From contig JAGZDD010000096.1 of the NCBI GenBank assembly GCA_018369015.1, positions 1 to 14,136 on the forward strand: 14,136 nt of DNA, written 5' to 3'. The notes under the pieces are model-generated. The model saw only the letters and a list, made by a program, of their open reading frames with translations. It had not been told where the DNA came from and did not search any database. Below, piece after piece: positions 7,107 through 13,212 of the stretch. A program made the position numbers and the translations under genes. The stretch comes from Clostridiales bacterium. GTDB taxonomy: Bacteria; Bacillota; Clostridia; Lachnospirales; Lachnospiraceae. How positions within the stretch are numbered: the first letter of the stretch is position 1; each line of letters starts with the position of its first letter.

Positions 7107-7413
7107 AAGAGCAGTTTCATACAAGTACAGGCTATGAAGGGAAGAAGTAAAATTTGTGGAACCAACAGAGAGTTGCCGGAGGGTGAGAGGCGCGGGTGTA
7201 CACATTTTTGAATACATCCCCAAGCCTCACACCGAAAGTTCTGCGCTAAAGCAGTTAAAAGCAAGTAGGCTGTGACGGGAGCGCCCGTTAATGCGCAGGA
7301 GTATCTCTTTTACACGTACTTCATAAGGCAGCAGTGTGTGAGCCTGCTGTGAATTAAGGTGGTAACACGGTATTGATCCCGTCCTTTTATTGATTTAAAA
7401 GGACGGTTTTTTT
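7107..7413 (+). promoter_or_regulatory. Tyrosine T-box riboswitch
   Basis: Transcription-type T-box leader that binds uncharged tRNA-Tyr and then prevents termination. The base of stem I is AGGCT (7129-7133) paired with AGCCT (7223-7227), plus GGG (7139-7141) with the C run at 7218-7221. The specifier loop has AGTA (7146-7149) on the 5' side and GAA-TAC on the 3' side, giving the Tyr codon UAC at 7213-7215. The conserved AGAGAG motif of stem I lies near 7168. The T-box sequence AAGGTGGTAACACGG is at 7356-7370, and its UGGU (7360-7363) complements the ACCA end of a discriminator-A tRNA, as expected for tRNA-Tyr. Helix, specifier and downstream tyrS all agree. The only unusual point is its distance, about 300 nt, from tyrS. 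Confidence 0.93.
7379..7413 (+). terminator. T-box leader terminator
   Basis: CCGTCCTTTT (7379-7388) pairs perfectly with AAAAGGACGG (7397-7406), followed by seven T (7407-7413). It immediately follows the T-box sequence, and its 5' arm lies where antiterminator pairing would compete. This is the OFF state of the riboswitch. Confidence 0.92.
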
Positions 7414-7435
7414 CTATGAAAGCCCCGGACGGCGG

Positions 7436-7473
7436 CTATGAGGCAGGGCGTGCTTGCACGCAATGACTCATAG
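7436..7473. repeat. Nested inverted repeat (cruciform-like)
   Basis: Outer arms CTATGAG (7436-7442) and CTCATAG (7467-7473) are perfectly complementary. Inside them GCGTGC (7448-7453) pairs perfectly with GCACGC (7456-7461) around a TT centre. Confidence 0.75.
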
Positions 7474-7520
7474 ACATCGGACGGGCAAGGTGGCATGAGT
7501 GCGGGGTGCTAAGCGCCGGT

Positions 7521-7549
7521 GTTGCTGCGTGCCAGTGGCACGCAGCAAC
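7521..7549. repeat. Perfect 14-bp palindrome
   Basis: GTTGCTGCGTGCCA (7521-7534) and TGGCACGCAGCAAC (7536-7549) are exact reverse complements around a single G. There is no T-tract afterwards, so it is not a terminator. In the tyrS leader RNA it would form a hairpin of about 12 bp. Confidence 0.85.
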
Positions 7550-7751
7550 GACCGAAGTGGAACGTAGACCGCTTGTCAGACACCGACCGGAGCGGCAGCG
7601 GAGACTCCGCAGGCACGGAGCAATCTTGGCTTTCATCCGTGGTGGCGCCGCGCGGCATGTCTGTTTACTAAAAAAGTGGCTGAACAAGGAGGAAAAACTG
7701 TAAGGGGATACTATTATGGCCTTAAAAGCGGCCAAGAAGGAGGAAATGGAA

Positions 7752-8978
7752 ATGCAGATTTTTGAGGAATTGAAAGCCAGAGGGCTTCTGGCACAGCTTA
7801 CCGATGAGGATGAGATCAGAGAGCTTGTAAACAATGGAAAGGCAACCTTTTATATTGGATTCGATCCAACAGCAGACAGCCTTCATGTGGGACATTTTAT
7901 GGCTCTGTGTCTGATGAAGCGTCTTCAGATGGCAGGAAACAAGCCGATCGCCCTGATTGGCGGAGGAACAGGATATATTGGCGATCCATCCGGAAGAACG
8001 GACATGCGTTCAATGATGACACCGGAAATGATTGAGCATAACTGTGAATGCTTTAAAAAACAAATGAGCAAATTTATTGATTTTTCCGAGGGAAAAGCAT
8101 TAATGGTAAACAATGCCGACTGGCTTCTTGATTTAAATTATGTGGAGCTGCTTCGGGAGGTGGGCGCCCATTTCAGTGTCAACCGTATGCTTACTGCGGA
8201 ATGTTATAAGCAGCGTATGGAAAAGGGGTTAAGCTTCCTGGAATTTAACTATATGATTATGCAGAGCTATGATTTTTATATGCTTTTCCAGAAATACGGC
8301 TGTAATATGCAGTTTGGCGGTGACGACCAGTGGAGCAACATGCTTGGCGGCACGGAGCTGATCCGCAGAAAGCTTGGGAAAGACGCCTATGCTATGACAA
8401 TTACCCTGCTTCTTAATTCCGAAGGAAAGAAAATGGGAAAAACCCAGAAGGGTGCAGTCTGGCTTGATCCAAATAAGACATCGCCGTTTGAATTTTACCA
8501 ATATTGGAGAAATGTTGCAGATGCGGATGTTTTGCGCTGTATCCGCATGCTGACCTTCCTGCCTTTAGAGCAGATCGATGAGATGGATCATTGGAAGGGG
8601 AGCCAGTTAAACAAAGCGAAAGAAATTCTGGCTTTTGAACTGACAAAGCTTGTTCATGGGGAGGATGAAGCAGCAAAGGCTATGGAGAGCGCACGCGCCT
8701 TATTTGCCTCAGGAAACGCAGCGGATATGCCGACAACTAAGCTTAGCGATAGTGATCTGACAGATGGAAAGCTTGATATTGTATCTATTCTCGTAAAATC
8801 CGGGCTTGTTTCATCTCGCTCCGAGGGCCGCAGGGCTGTAGAACAGGGAGGCGTTACTGTGGATGGCGAAAAGGTAGCTGATTTTAAGCAGGAGTTTTCC
8901 GGGGAAGCACTTTCTGGTGATGGCATTATTGTAAAAAGAGGCAAGAAAAGCTTTAGAAGAGTTGTTGTAACAGTTTAG
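7752..8978 (+). CDS. tyrS: Tyrosyl-tRNA synthetase (TyrRS)
   Basis: Class I aminoacyl-tRNA synthetase charging tRNA-Tyr. The HIGH-type signature is SLHVGHF (His45, His48), followed by the tyrosine/ATP pocket GGGTGYIGDPSGR (70-82), the family motif FGGDDQWSNM (188-197), the KMSKS-equivalent KMGKT (227-231), and a C-terminal S4 RNA-binding domain (about 345-405, SRSEGRRAVEQGGVTVDG). Two in-frame starts compete. ATG 7752 gives a standard 408-aa protein (MQIFEELKARGL) with AAGGAGG at 7737-7743. ATG 7716 adds 12 residues (MALKAAKKEEME) and has AAGGGGA at 7703-7709. I chose 7752 for its stronger SD and family-typical N-terminus; 7716 remains possible. Expression is governed by the upstream tyrosine T-box, which gives feedback control by tRNA charging. 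Confidence 0.95.
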   Translation: MQIFEELKARGLLAQLTDEDEIRELVNNGKATFYIGFDPTADSLHVGHFMALCLMKRLQMAGNKPIALIGGGTGYIGDPSGRTDMRSMMTPEMIEHNCECFKKQMSKFIDFSEGKALMVNNADWLLDLNYVELLREVGAHFSVNRMLTAECYKQRMEKGLSFLEFNYMIMQSYDFYMLFQKYGCNMQFGGDDQWSNMLGGTELIRRKLGKDAYAMTITLLLNSEGKKMGKTQKGAVWLDPNKTSPFEFYQYWRNVADADVLRCIRMLTFLPLEQIDEMDHWKGSQLNKAKEILAFELTKLVHGEDEAAKAMESARALFASGNAADMPTTKLSDSDLTDGKLDIVSILVKSGLVSSRSEGRRAVEQGGVTVDGEKVADFKQEFSGEALSGDGIIVKRGKKSFRRVVVTV

Positions 8979-8981
8979 CCA

Positions 8982-9101
8982 GGTCTGCGCAATTGCTGCG
9001 CTGACCGTCAGAAAGTGAAACAGGAGTGCAAAAATCCCATCGCCGTAGGCGATTTTTAATGGATTTTTGCAGGTAACAGTTCAGCATGGCTGGACTGTTA
9101 C
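8982..9101 (+). repeat. Cluster of three consecutive hairpins downstream of tyrS
   Basis: Hairpin 1: GGTCTGCGCA (8982-8991) with TGCGCTGACC (8997-9006), one mismatch. Hairpin 2: outer arms GCAAAAATCC (9028-9037) and GGATTTTTGC (9061-9070) are perfect and enclose ATCGCC (9039-9044) with GGCGAT (9048-9053). Hairpin 3: GTAACAGTTCAGC (9073-9085) with GCTGGACTGTTAC (9089-9101), 13 bp with one T.G pair and an ATG loop. The tight packing suggests a composite intergenic repeat or a structured RNA. Confidence 0.75.
9039..9058 (+). terminator. Possible tyrS terminator inside the hairpin cluster
   Basis: ATCGCC (9039-9044) and GGCGAT (9048-9053) form a GC-rich 6-bp stem followed by TTTT, with an upstream A-run. 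This is the only plausible intrinsic terminator for tyrS. The outer GCAAAAATCC stem would compete with its U-tract, so efficiency is uncertain. Confidence 0.45.
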
Positions 9102-9130
9102 GAGTTGTTGTGAAATAAATGTGAAATACC

Positions 9131-9159
9131 TTTAAAAAAAGAGGAAAAAATGCTATGAT
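9131..9159 (+). promoter_or_regulatory. Extended -10 promoter for the foldase gene
   Basis: TGC-TATGAT (9151-9159) is an extended -10 element. A weak -35, TTTAAA (9131-9136), lies 17 bp upstream. The start would be near 9166, giving a leader of about 100 nt that can fold as GCGG/CCGC enclosed by GTACC (9165-9169) with GGTAC (9214-9218). Confidence 0.5.
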
Positions 9160-9265
9160 TAAGTGTACCGTAAAACTGCTGTTCAATTTTTCAATGTCGG
9201 CGGACTGGCCGCTGGTACGACGATAAATGAAAGCTGGTTTTGCGGATAACGAGCAACGATAAAAT

Positions 9266-10702
9266 GTGAAGGAGGCATGGCATTTAGCCGTACAGAACAT
9301 GGGAACAAGCAGCAAAACAAGTCAGAGTTCGCCTTTTGGCGCGGGAACGCCAGGAAAAAGAGGAAAGAATACCGGAGAAAAAAAGGACTGGACGTTTTGG
9401 TTTATTATCGGGGTTGTCGTTCTTTTTGTTGTTATCGTGGCATGTGTTTATTTTGTAAAAAAATACAATGCGACCGATAAAACATATATTAAGGTAGGAG
9501 AGCATGAGATCAATCAGGTAGAATTTGACTATTATTACAATACGATGACCAATAATTACCTCTCCCAAAATTCTAATTCTCTGTTATTTATGGGGATTGA
9601 TGCGTCCAAGCCATTGGATGAGCAGACATGTATTTATGATTCCAATTTGAGCTGGAAAGATTATTTTATGCAGTCCACAGTACCTGTCCTTCAGTCCGTT
9701 AAAGCTCTTTGTGATGATGCCAAGGCGAATGATTTTGAATATGATGTGACGGATGATTATAATTCTTATATCAGCACCCTCAATGCTAATATCACTGCAG
9801 CCAATGTCAGCAAAGATTATTATTATGAACAGAATTTTGGAAAATATGCTACACAAGAGCGTTTAGAGCCGATTGTAAAGGAATATTTGACGTATCAGGC
9901 GTATTACAATAAGCTAACGGAAGATAATGCTGCGACGGATGAGGCTGTTAAAGCGGAGTATGAAGCGAACCCTGAAAAATATGATACGATTGATTACCAT
10001 CTTTATTCTATGGTAGCGCAGACCGAAACGGAAGAAGAAACAACACAGAGCCAGGAATCAACAGCAGATGGTGAAACCACAGAAAGTGGGGAAACTGCCG
10101 CAGATGAAACATCTGCCAGTGAGCCTACGGAAGAAGAAAAGAAAGCTGCTCTTGATGAAGCGCAGGCCAGGGCTGAAGAAATGCTTAAACGCTATGAGGA
10201 TGGAGAGGATTGGCGGGAGCTTTGCTATGAGTATGCCAATGACAAGTCTAAGGAAAACTTTGATCCCGAGAAGGAGAGTGATTCCACAGCGATTACCGGT
10301 GGAACCTCTCAGACAATCAGCGCCAACTATTTTGACTGGCTGGCCGATGAAAGCCGCAAGGCAGGCGATGGTATGGTTTACCGGGATGAAGATAATAATG
10401 CCTGCTTTATTGTAGTTTTCGACAAAAAGACGGCCTATGATCTGGAAGCGGATTCTTCCAATATTGCAGATACATTGACGTCTGAAAAGGTGCAGGAATA
10501 TATTGATAATCTTACCGCTGACTATGAAGTAACAGATATGGGGAATCATTTAAAATATCTCCATAATGCTCAGGAGGAAACGGATGCTTCAAGCGGTGAG
10601 AGCGGGAATGACAGCCAGCCGGCCTCTGAAAGTGACAGTCCGTCAACGGCTGAAACGGAAACAGAAAGTGACAGCCAGCCGGTGTCTGAAACAGCAGAGT
10701 AA
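9266..10702 (+). CDS. Membrane-anchored PrsA/SurA-like foldase (PPIC-type peptidyl-prolyl isomerase)
   Basis: 478 aa if started at GTG 9266. A basic N-terminus is followed by one membrane helix (about 43-65, WTFWFIIGVVVLFVVIVAC) and an extracytoplasmic region beginning YIKVGEHEINQVEFDYYY, typical of SurA_N-type proteins. Residues 295-395 resemble a parvulin domain: AEEMLKRYEDGEDWRELCYEYANDKS, a GG turn at 345-346, then DGMVYRDEDNNACFIVVFDKK. An acidic Glu/Thr/Ser stretch (254-292) interrupts the parvulin-like part, and the tail (437-478) is Ser/Glu/Thr-rich. Likely role: folding of secreted proteins at the outer membrane face. The start is unclear. GTG 9266 overlaps the AAGGAGG at 9269-9275, ATG 9299 is 23 nt past it, and the ATG at 9277 nearest that SD is in another frame that stops at 9480. 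A small indel near the start is possible. Confidence 0.8.
   Translation: MKEAWHLAVQNMGTSSKTSQSSPFGAGTPGKRGKNTGEKKDWTFWFIIGVVVLFVVIVACVYFVKKYNATDKTYIKVGEHEINQVEFDYYYNTMTNNYLSQNSNSLLFMGIDASKPLDEQTCIYDSNLSWKDYFMQSTVPVLQSVKALCDDAKANDFEYDVTDDYNSYISTLNANITAANVSKDYYYEQNFGKYATQERLEPIVKEYLTYQAYYNKLTEDNAATDEAVKAEYEANPEKYDTIDYHLYSMVAQTETEEETTQSQESTADGETTESGETAADETSASEPTEEEKKAALDEAQARAEEMLKRYEDGEDWRELCYEYANDKSKENFDPEKESDSTAITGGTSQTISANYFDWLADESRKAGDGMVYRDEDNNACFIVVFDKKTAYDLEADSSNIADTLTSEKVQEYIDNLTADYEVTDMGNHLKYLHNAQEETDASSGESGNDSQPASESDSPSTAETETESDSQPVSETAE
10609..10682 (+). repeat. Direct repeat in the foldase C-terminal tail
   Basis: TGACAGCCAGCCGG occurs at 10609-10622 and again at 10669-10682, exactly 60 bp apart (20 codons). 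Both copies encode DSQP and are followed by a (V/A)SE-type sequence. It indicates expansion of the low-complexity tail by duplication. Confidence 0.7.
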
Positions 10703-10731
10703 AACTAAAAATGCGTCCTTATTAAAAAGCA

Positions 10732-10770
10732 AGGTATACAAAGCTATAAACTTTGTATACCTATTTTTTT
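10732..10770. terminator. Bidirectional intrinsic terminator shared by the foldase gene and lysR
   Basis: AGGTATACAAAG (10732-10743) pairs perfectly with CTTTGTATACCT (10751-10762) over a 7-nt loop, followed by seven T (10764-10770). On the minus strand an A-run at 10725-10729 supplies a T-tract after the stem. The lysR stop codon (10769-10771) touches the T-tract, so both converging genes end here. Confidence 0.9.
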
Positions 10771-11665
10771 ACCTGTTTTCTGCCAGGTATAATATTTGGA
10801 GCTGTTTGAGAAATATCTCGGCTGCCCTGGAAAATACCTGTGATTTTTTCCAGATCATTGCAAGGCTGGAAGTAAGGGCAGGGAAAAGCGGGCGAAAGCA
10901 CAGATGGCTGCCGGTATCTGTATTTACAAGCTTATCCAGGCATAAAGCATAACCGAGCCCTTCGTCGACCATTAATGATGCGTTATAGACTAAATTGTAT
11001 GTGCCAATAACATTAAGCAGGTCAAAATTTTTCCCGAGCCACCCGGAGATTTCATTATGCAATAAAGACTGGCGGGAAGTAAGAAGTGGAAGATGTTCAA
11101 GATCAACGGGAGTGATCTGTTTCTTTTGGGCAAGAGGATCATCTTTCCGCATGAGCAGCCCCCATGTATCTTTTGCCGGAAGCTGTATATAGTCATATTT
11201 ATCCATATTTGCCGGCTGGATAATAATACCAAAGTCTAAAAGACCCTTATCGAGCCGTTCCATAACGTCGTCGGCGTTCCCGCTGTATAGGTGATAATGG
11301 ATCGCAGGATAGCTCTGCCGCAATGACTTTGCCGTGCGGGCAATGAACCGCATGGCGTCGGTTTCGCCGCCGCCGATATAAATATCCCCGGAAACCTGCT
11401 GACTGACAGTTTTTAGTTCCTGTCCGGTTTTATATGCAAGCTCGAGCAATTCCTGAGCGCGGCGGCGAAGCAGCAGGCCTTCTGGGGTTAAGGCGATTTT
11501 TCTGCTTTGGCTCTTTCTAAGAAATAATTTGACGCCTAGTTCATCTTCCAAATCTATAAGCTGGCGCGAGAGTGTTGGCTGGGTGATGTGAAGCGCCTGG
11601 GCGGCTCTGGAAATATTTTCCTCACGGGCTACAGCCAGAAAATAACGTAAAACTCTTAGTTCCAT
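10769..11665 (-). CDS. LysR-family transcriptional regulator
   Basis: 298-aa LysR-type regulator. The N-terminal winged helix-turn-helix (about 1-60) starts MELRVLRYFLAVAREENISRAA and continues LHITQPTLSRQLIDLEDELGVKLF, a near-perfect family signature. A linker helix follows, then a periplasmic-binding-protein-like effector domain (about 92-290). SD AAGGAG lies just before the ATG at 11665 (read on minus). It is divergent from the sugar O-acetyltransferase gene, with 228 bp between starts. That spacer holds a palindrome fitting autoregulation and control of the divergent gene, so the acetyltransferase is the probable target (inference). The effector ligand is unknown; the subfamily resembles clostridial regulators of enzyme genes and does not allow a specific name. 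It shares a terminator with the foldase gene. Confidence 0.93.
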   Translation of the reverse strand: MELRVLRYFLAVAREENISRAAQALHITQPTLSRQLIDLEDELGVKLFLRKSQSRKIALTPEGLLLRRRAQELLELAYKTGQELKTVSQQVSGDIYIGGGETDAMRFIARTAKSLRQSYPAIHYHLYSGNADDVMERLDKGLLDFGIIIQPANMDKYDYIQLPAKDTWGLLMRKDDPLAQKKQITPVDLEHLPLLTSRQSLLHNEISGWLGKNFDLLNVIGTYNLVYNASLMVDEGLGYALCLDKLVNTDTGSHLCFRPLFPALTSSLAMIWKKSQVFSRAAEIFLKQLQILYLAENR

Positions 11666-11697
11666 AAGCGTCTCCTTTCATTTGTTTTTATGCTTTT

Positions 11698-11763
11698 GCA
11701 CTCCCGGAAATTCCCTTGCGGGAATTTTGCAGTATTTTTATGCTGCTTTACGGGAGTTTGCAG
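11698..11763 (-). ncRNA. Structured lysR leader: putative three-way junction
   Basis: Read on the minus strand, CGGGAGT and ACTCCCG (plus 11700-11706 and 11751-11757), extended by GCA/TGC, make a closing stem. It encloses GCAG/CTGC (11743-11746 with 11729-11732) and a perfect 8-bp hairpin AAATTCCC-GCAA-GGGAATTT (11708-11727) capped by a GNRA tetraloop. It lies between the lysR promoter and its start codon, so it would be transcribed as 5'UTR. No known riboswitch class is recognised. Confidence 0.5.
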
Positions 11764-11776
11764 AAAATATAGTTTT

Positions 11777-11805
11777 ATTATAGAAAAGATAAATATGCTT
11801 TTCAA
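11777..11805 (-). promoter_or_regulatory. lysR promoter (sigma-A)
   Basis: On the minus strand TTGAAA (11805-11800) is followed by a 17-bp spacer and a perfect TATAAT (11782-11777). It predicts a start near 11770 and a leader of about 105 nt. Confidence 0.75.
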
Positions 11806-11810
11806 GCATA
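11794..11810. promoter_or_regulatory. LysR-type operator (T-N11-A palindrome)
   Basis: TATGCTT-TTC-AAGCATA is a perfect 7-bp inverted repeat with 3-bp spacer. It contains ATGC-N7-GCAT, the LysR T-N11-A form. It overlaps the lysR -35 (autorepression geometry), and its centre at 11802 is about 66 bp upstream of the predicted acetyltransferase start, the classical LysR recognition position. TTTTCAAG (11799-11806) recurs at 11822-11829, and TTGTCAAG lies at 11833-11840, possibly as the activation half-site. Confidence 0.7.
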
Positions 11811-11832
11811 ATAAATGATAATTTTCAAGTAT

Positions 11833-11861
11833 TTGTCAAGGCTTTCCGGAGCTTCTATAAT
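11833..11861 (+). promoter_or_regulatory. Promoter of the sugar O-acetyltransferase gene
   Basis: TTGTCA (11833-11838), 17-bp spacer, TATAAT (11856-11861): a near-consensus sigma-A promoter with start near 11868. SD AAAGAGG at 11878-11884 precedes the ATG at 11894. Confidence 0.85.
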
Positions 11862-11893
11862 AAAGGTAATAAAAAAGAAAGAGGTAGAGCTTT

Positions 11894-12469
11894 ATGGAAT
11901 TGCAGGAAATATTGGATTTTATGAATCAGGGGAAGGTAATGAAAGGAAATTCTCCTATGCACCAGTTTATGCATGAAGTCAGTATTCAGGCAAGGAAAAT
12001 TACGACAACGCTTAATAATCAATGGCATGAGCCTGAGGAAATACGGGCGCTTATGTCAGAGCTGACAGGGCAGGAAATTGACGAAGCATTTGGAATGTTT
12101 CCGCCGTTTTATTGTGATTTTGGAAAGAACTTAAAGATTGGTAAAAATGTTTTTATAAACTCCGGCTGCCGGTTCCAGGACCAGGGCGGGATTTCAATTG
12201 GTGACGGGGCGCTCATTGGACATAACGCGGTATTAGTAACGATTAATCATGCTGTAGATCCCAGCCGGCGCGGCGATATGCATTTCGCGCCAATTGTCAT
12301 CGGGAAGAATGTATGGTTTGGGGCAAATGTTACCGTTCTTCCCGGCGTGACCATTGGCGATGGCGCGATTATCGGCGCCGGCTCCGTTGTAACAAAGGAT
12401 GTTCCTGAAAACTGTATTTTTGCCGGGGTTCCAGCAAGGCTTGTGAAAACAATTAAGACAAATAACTAA
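11894..12469 (+). CDS. Sugar O-acetyltransferase, maltose/galactoside acetyltransferase family (left-handed beta-helix)
   Basis: 191-aa enzyme of the Maa/LacA family, which transfers acetyl from acetyl-CoA to a hydroxyl of a sugar. The N-terminal helical cap (about 12-65) is followed by a hexapeptide-repeat beta-helix (about 75-185) with repeats such as IGKNVFI, IGDGALI, IGKNVWF, IGDGAII. The catalytic His119 is in TINHAVDPSRR, where the conserved Asp-Pro and Arg are also seen. The C-terminal GVPARLVK is the usual acetyl-CoA-binding end. Substrate cannot be assigned, so no gene symbol is given. It is transcribed from its own near-consensus promoter and divergent from lysR, whose product probably controls it. 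Its stop lies 5 bp from the convergent end of the membrane-protein gene, with no terminator hairpin visible between them. Confidence 0.93.
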   Translation: MELQEILDFMNQGKVMKGNSPMHQFMHEVSIQARKITTTLNNQWHEPEEIRALMSELTGQEIDEAFGMFPPFYCDFGKNLKIGKNVFINSGCRFQDQGGISIGDGALIGHNAVLVTINHAVDPSRRGDMHFAPIVIGKNVWFGANVTVLPGVTIGDGAIIGAGSVVTKDVPENCIFAGVPARLVKTIKTNN

Positions 12470-12474
12470 AATGG

Positions 12475-13212
12475 TTATCCGTCAGAAGAACCGGGAACAT
12501 TCTTTTCATAAATATTTAATACGCCAATAATATAGAAGCCCTTCGTATCTGGAATGTATATATACATACGTTCCGTGGGATAGGCAAAGGTTACTGTTTG
12601 AGCCGCAGCGTCGATAGATAGCGGCATAATAATTTTGTTACTATCTGTCTGTGCATAGATTTCACTATAACTTACAGGCCACGTTCCGTTTTCTAAGTTT
12701 ATGACGATTGTATCATTAGCTTCATAACTGCTGACAATTTTGGGCTTGTCAACCAGAGGCTCTACGGTAATACTGGCAGAATAGGCTTGTTCATTATAAG
12801 AAACAACTGTAATTGAAAGCGTGCCGGAATCCTCTATTTTTATCTGGTAAGTATTTGTGTCTGTGGACAAAACATCTAATGGGTGGTTATTAAGCCAGGC
12901 TTTGATTTCTTTTACCGGGATAAAGGAACCAATATCAAGTTCAATGACTGTATTATTTCCATTTATAAAGGGCTCTGAAATATTCAGGACCGGACGGCTT
13001 AAAAGAAAAGGAAATAGTAATAGTAGTACGATGCCTAAAACACATAAATAGTGGATCAGACGCAGTGATTTTAGCATTGTAAATGCATCTTTTTGGACTT
13101 TTTGGAGAGGACTGGCCGCAGGACAGCGATTTCCTTTGAGTAAAATATTGTCAAGAAGCTGCTGGGCCTGTTCCGTGGTGAGATCATTAGGTGTTTTATG
13201 TTTGTGGCTCAT
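12475..13212 (-). CDS. Single-pass membrane protein, probable anti-sigma factor or sensor partner
   Basis: 245 aa, not matched to a named family by eye. A short hydrophilic cytoplasmic segment (1-50, with QAQQLLDNILLKG) precedes one membrane helix (about 54-72, YLCVLGIVLLLLFPFLL). The outside region (75-245) is mostly beta-strand-like and resembles Ig-fold or cadherin-like modules (LNISEPFINGNNTVIELDIG; SGTLSITVVSYN), which is a loose impression only. The start overlaps the sigma-factor stop as ATGA and has AAAGGAGGT 8 nt upstream. That coupling and the topology are what one expects of an ECF anti-sigma factor. No zinc-binding HxxxCxxC anti-sigma motif is present, so the role is inferred from context. 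Confidence 0.65.
   Translation of the reverse strand: MSHKHKTPNDLTTEQAQQLLDNILLKGNRCPAASPLQKVQKDAFTMLKSLRLIHYLCVLGIVLLLLFPFLLSRPVLNISEPFINGNNTVIELDIGSFIPVKEIKAWLNNHPLDVLSTDTNTYQIKIEDSGTLSITVVSYNEQAYSASITVEPLVDKPKIVSSYEANDTIVINLENGTWPVSYSEIYAQTDSNKIIMPLSIDAAAQTVTFAYPTERMYIYIPDTKGFYIIGVLNIYEKNVPGSSDG

Larger units (their letters stand above)
7414..7715. repeat. Palindrome-rich, GC-rich block between the T-box and tyrS (unknown element)
   Basis: About 300 bp without a credible gene, much more GC-rich than the flanks. It holds a cruciform-like structure (7436-7473), a perfect 14-bp palindrome (7521-7549) and a 13-nt palindrome GCGGAG-A-CTCCGC (7598-7610). The hexamer GGACGG of the terminator arm recurs at 7427-7432 and 7479-7484. 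Short open frames on both strands (such as 7506-7703 on plus) have Arg/Ala/Cys-rich translations with no recognisable domain, so they look like by-products of the GC content. An AAGGAGG at 7686-7692 is followed by no start codon. Likely an inserted dispersed intergenic repeat or MITE-like element, but no terminal repeats or target duplication could be established. Confidence 0.5.

Noticed and set aside
7506..7703. 65-aa plus-strand frame in the block before tyrS
   Set aside because: Runs through perfect palindromes, is Arg/Ala/Cys/His-rich, and has no SD before the ATG. An opposite frame covers the same DNA, so GC-driven openness is the simpler reading.
10058..10549. 163-aa minus-strand hydrophobic frame over the foldase gene
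   Set aside because: Hydrophobic residues arise from antisense reading of Glu/Lys-rich codons; no SD or family match.
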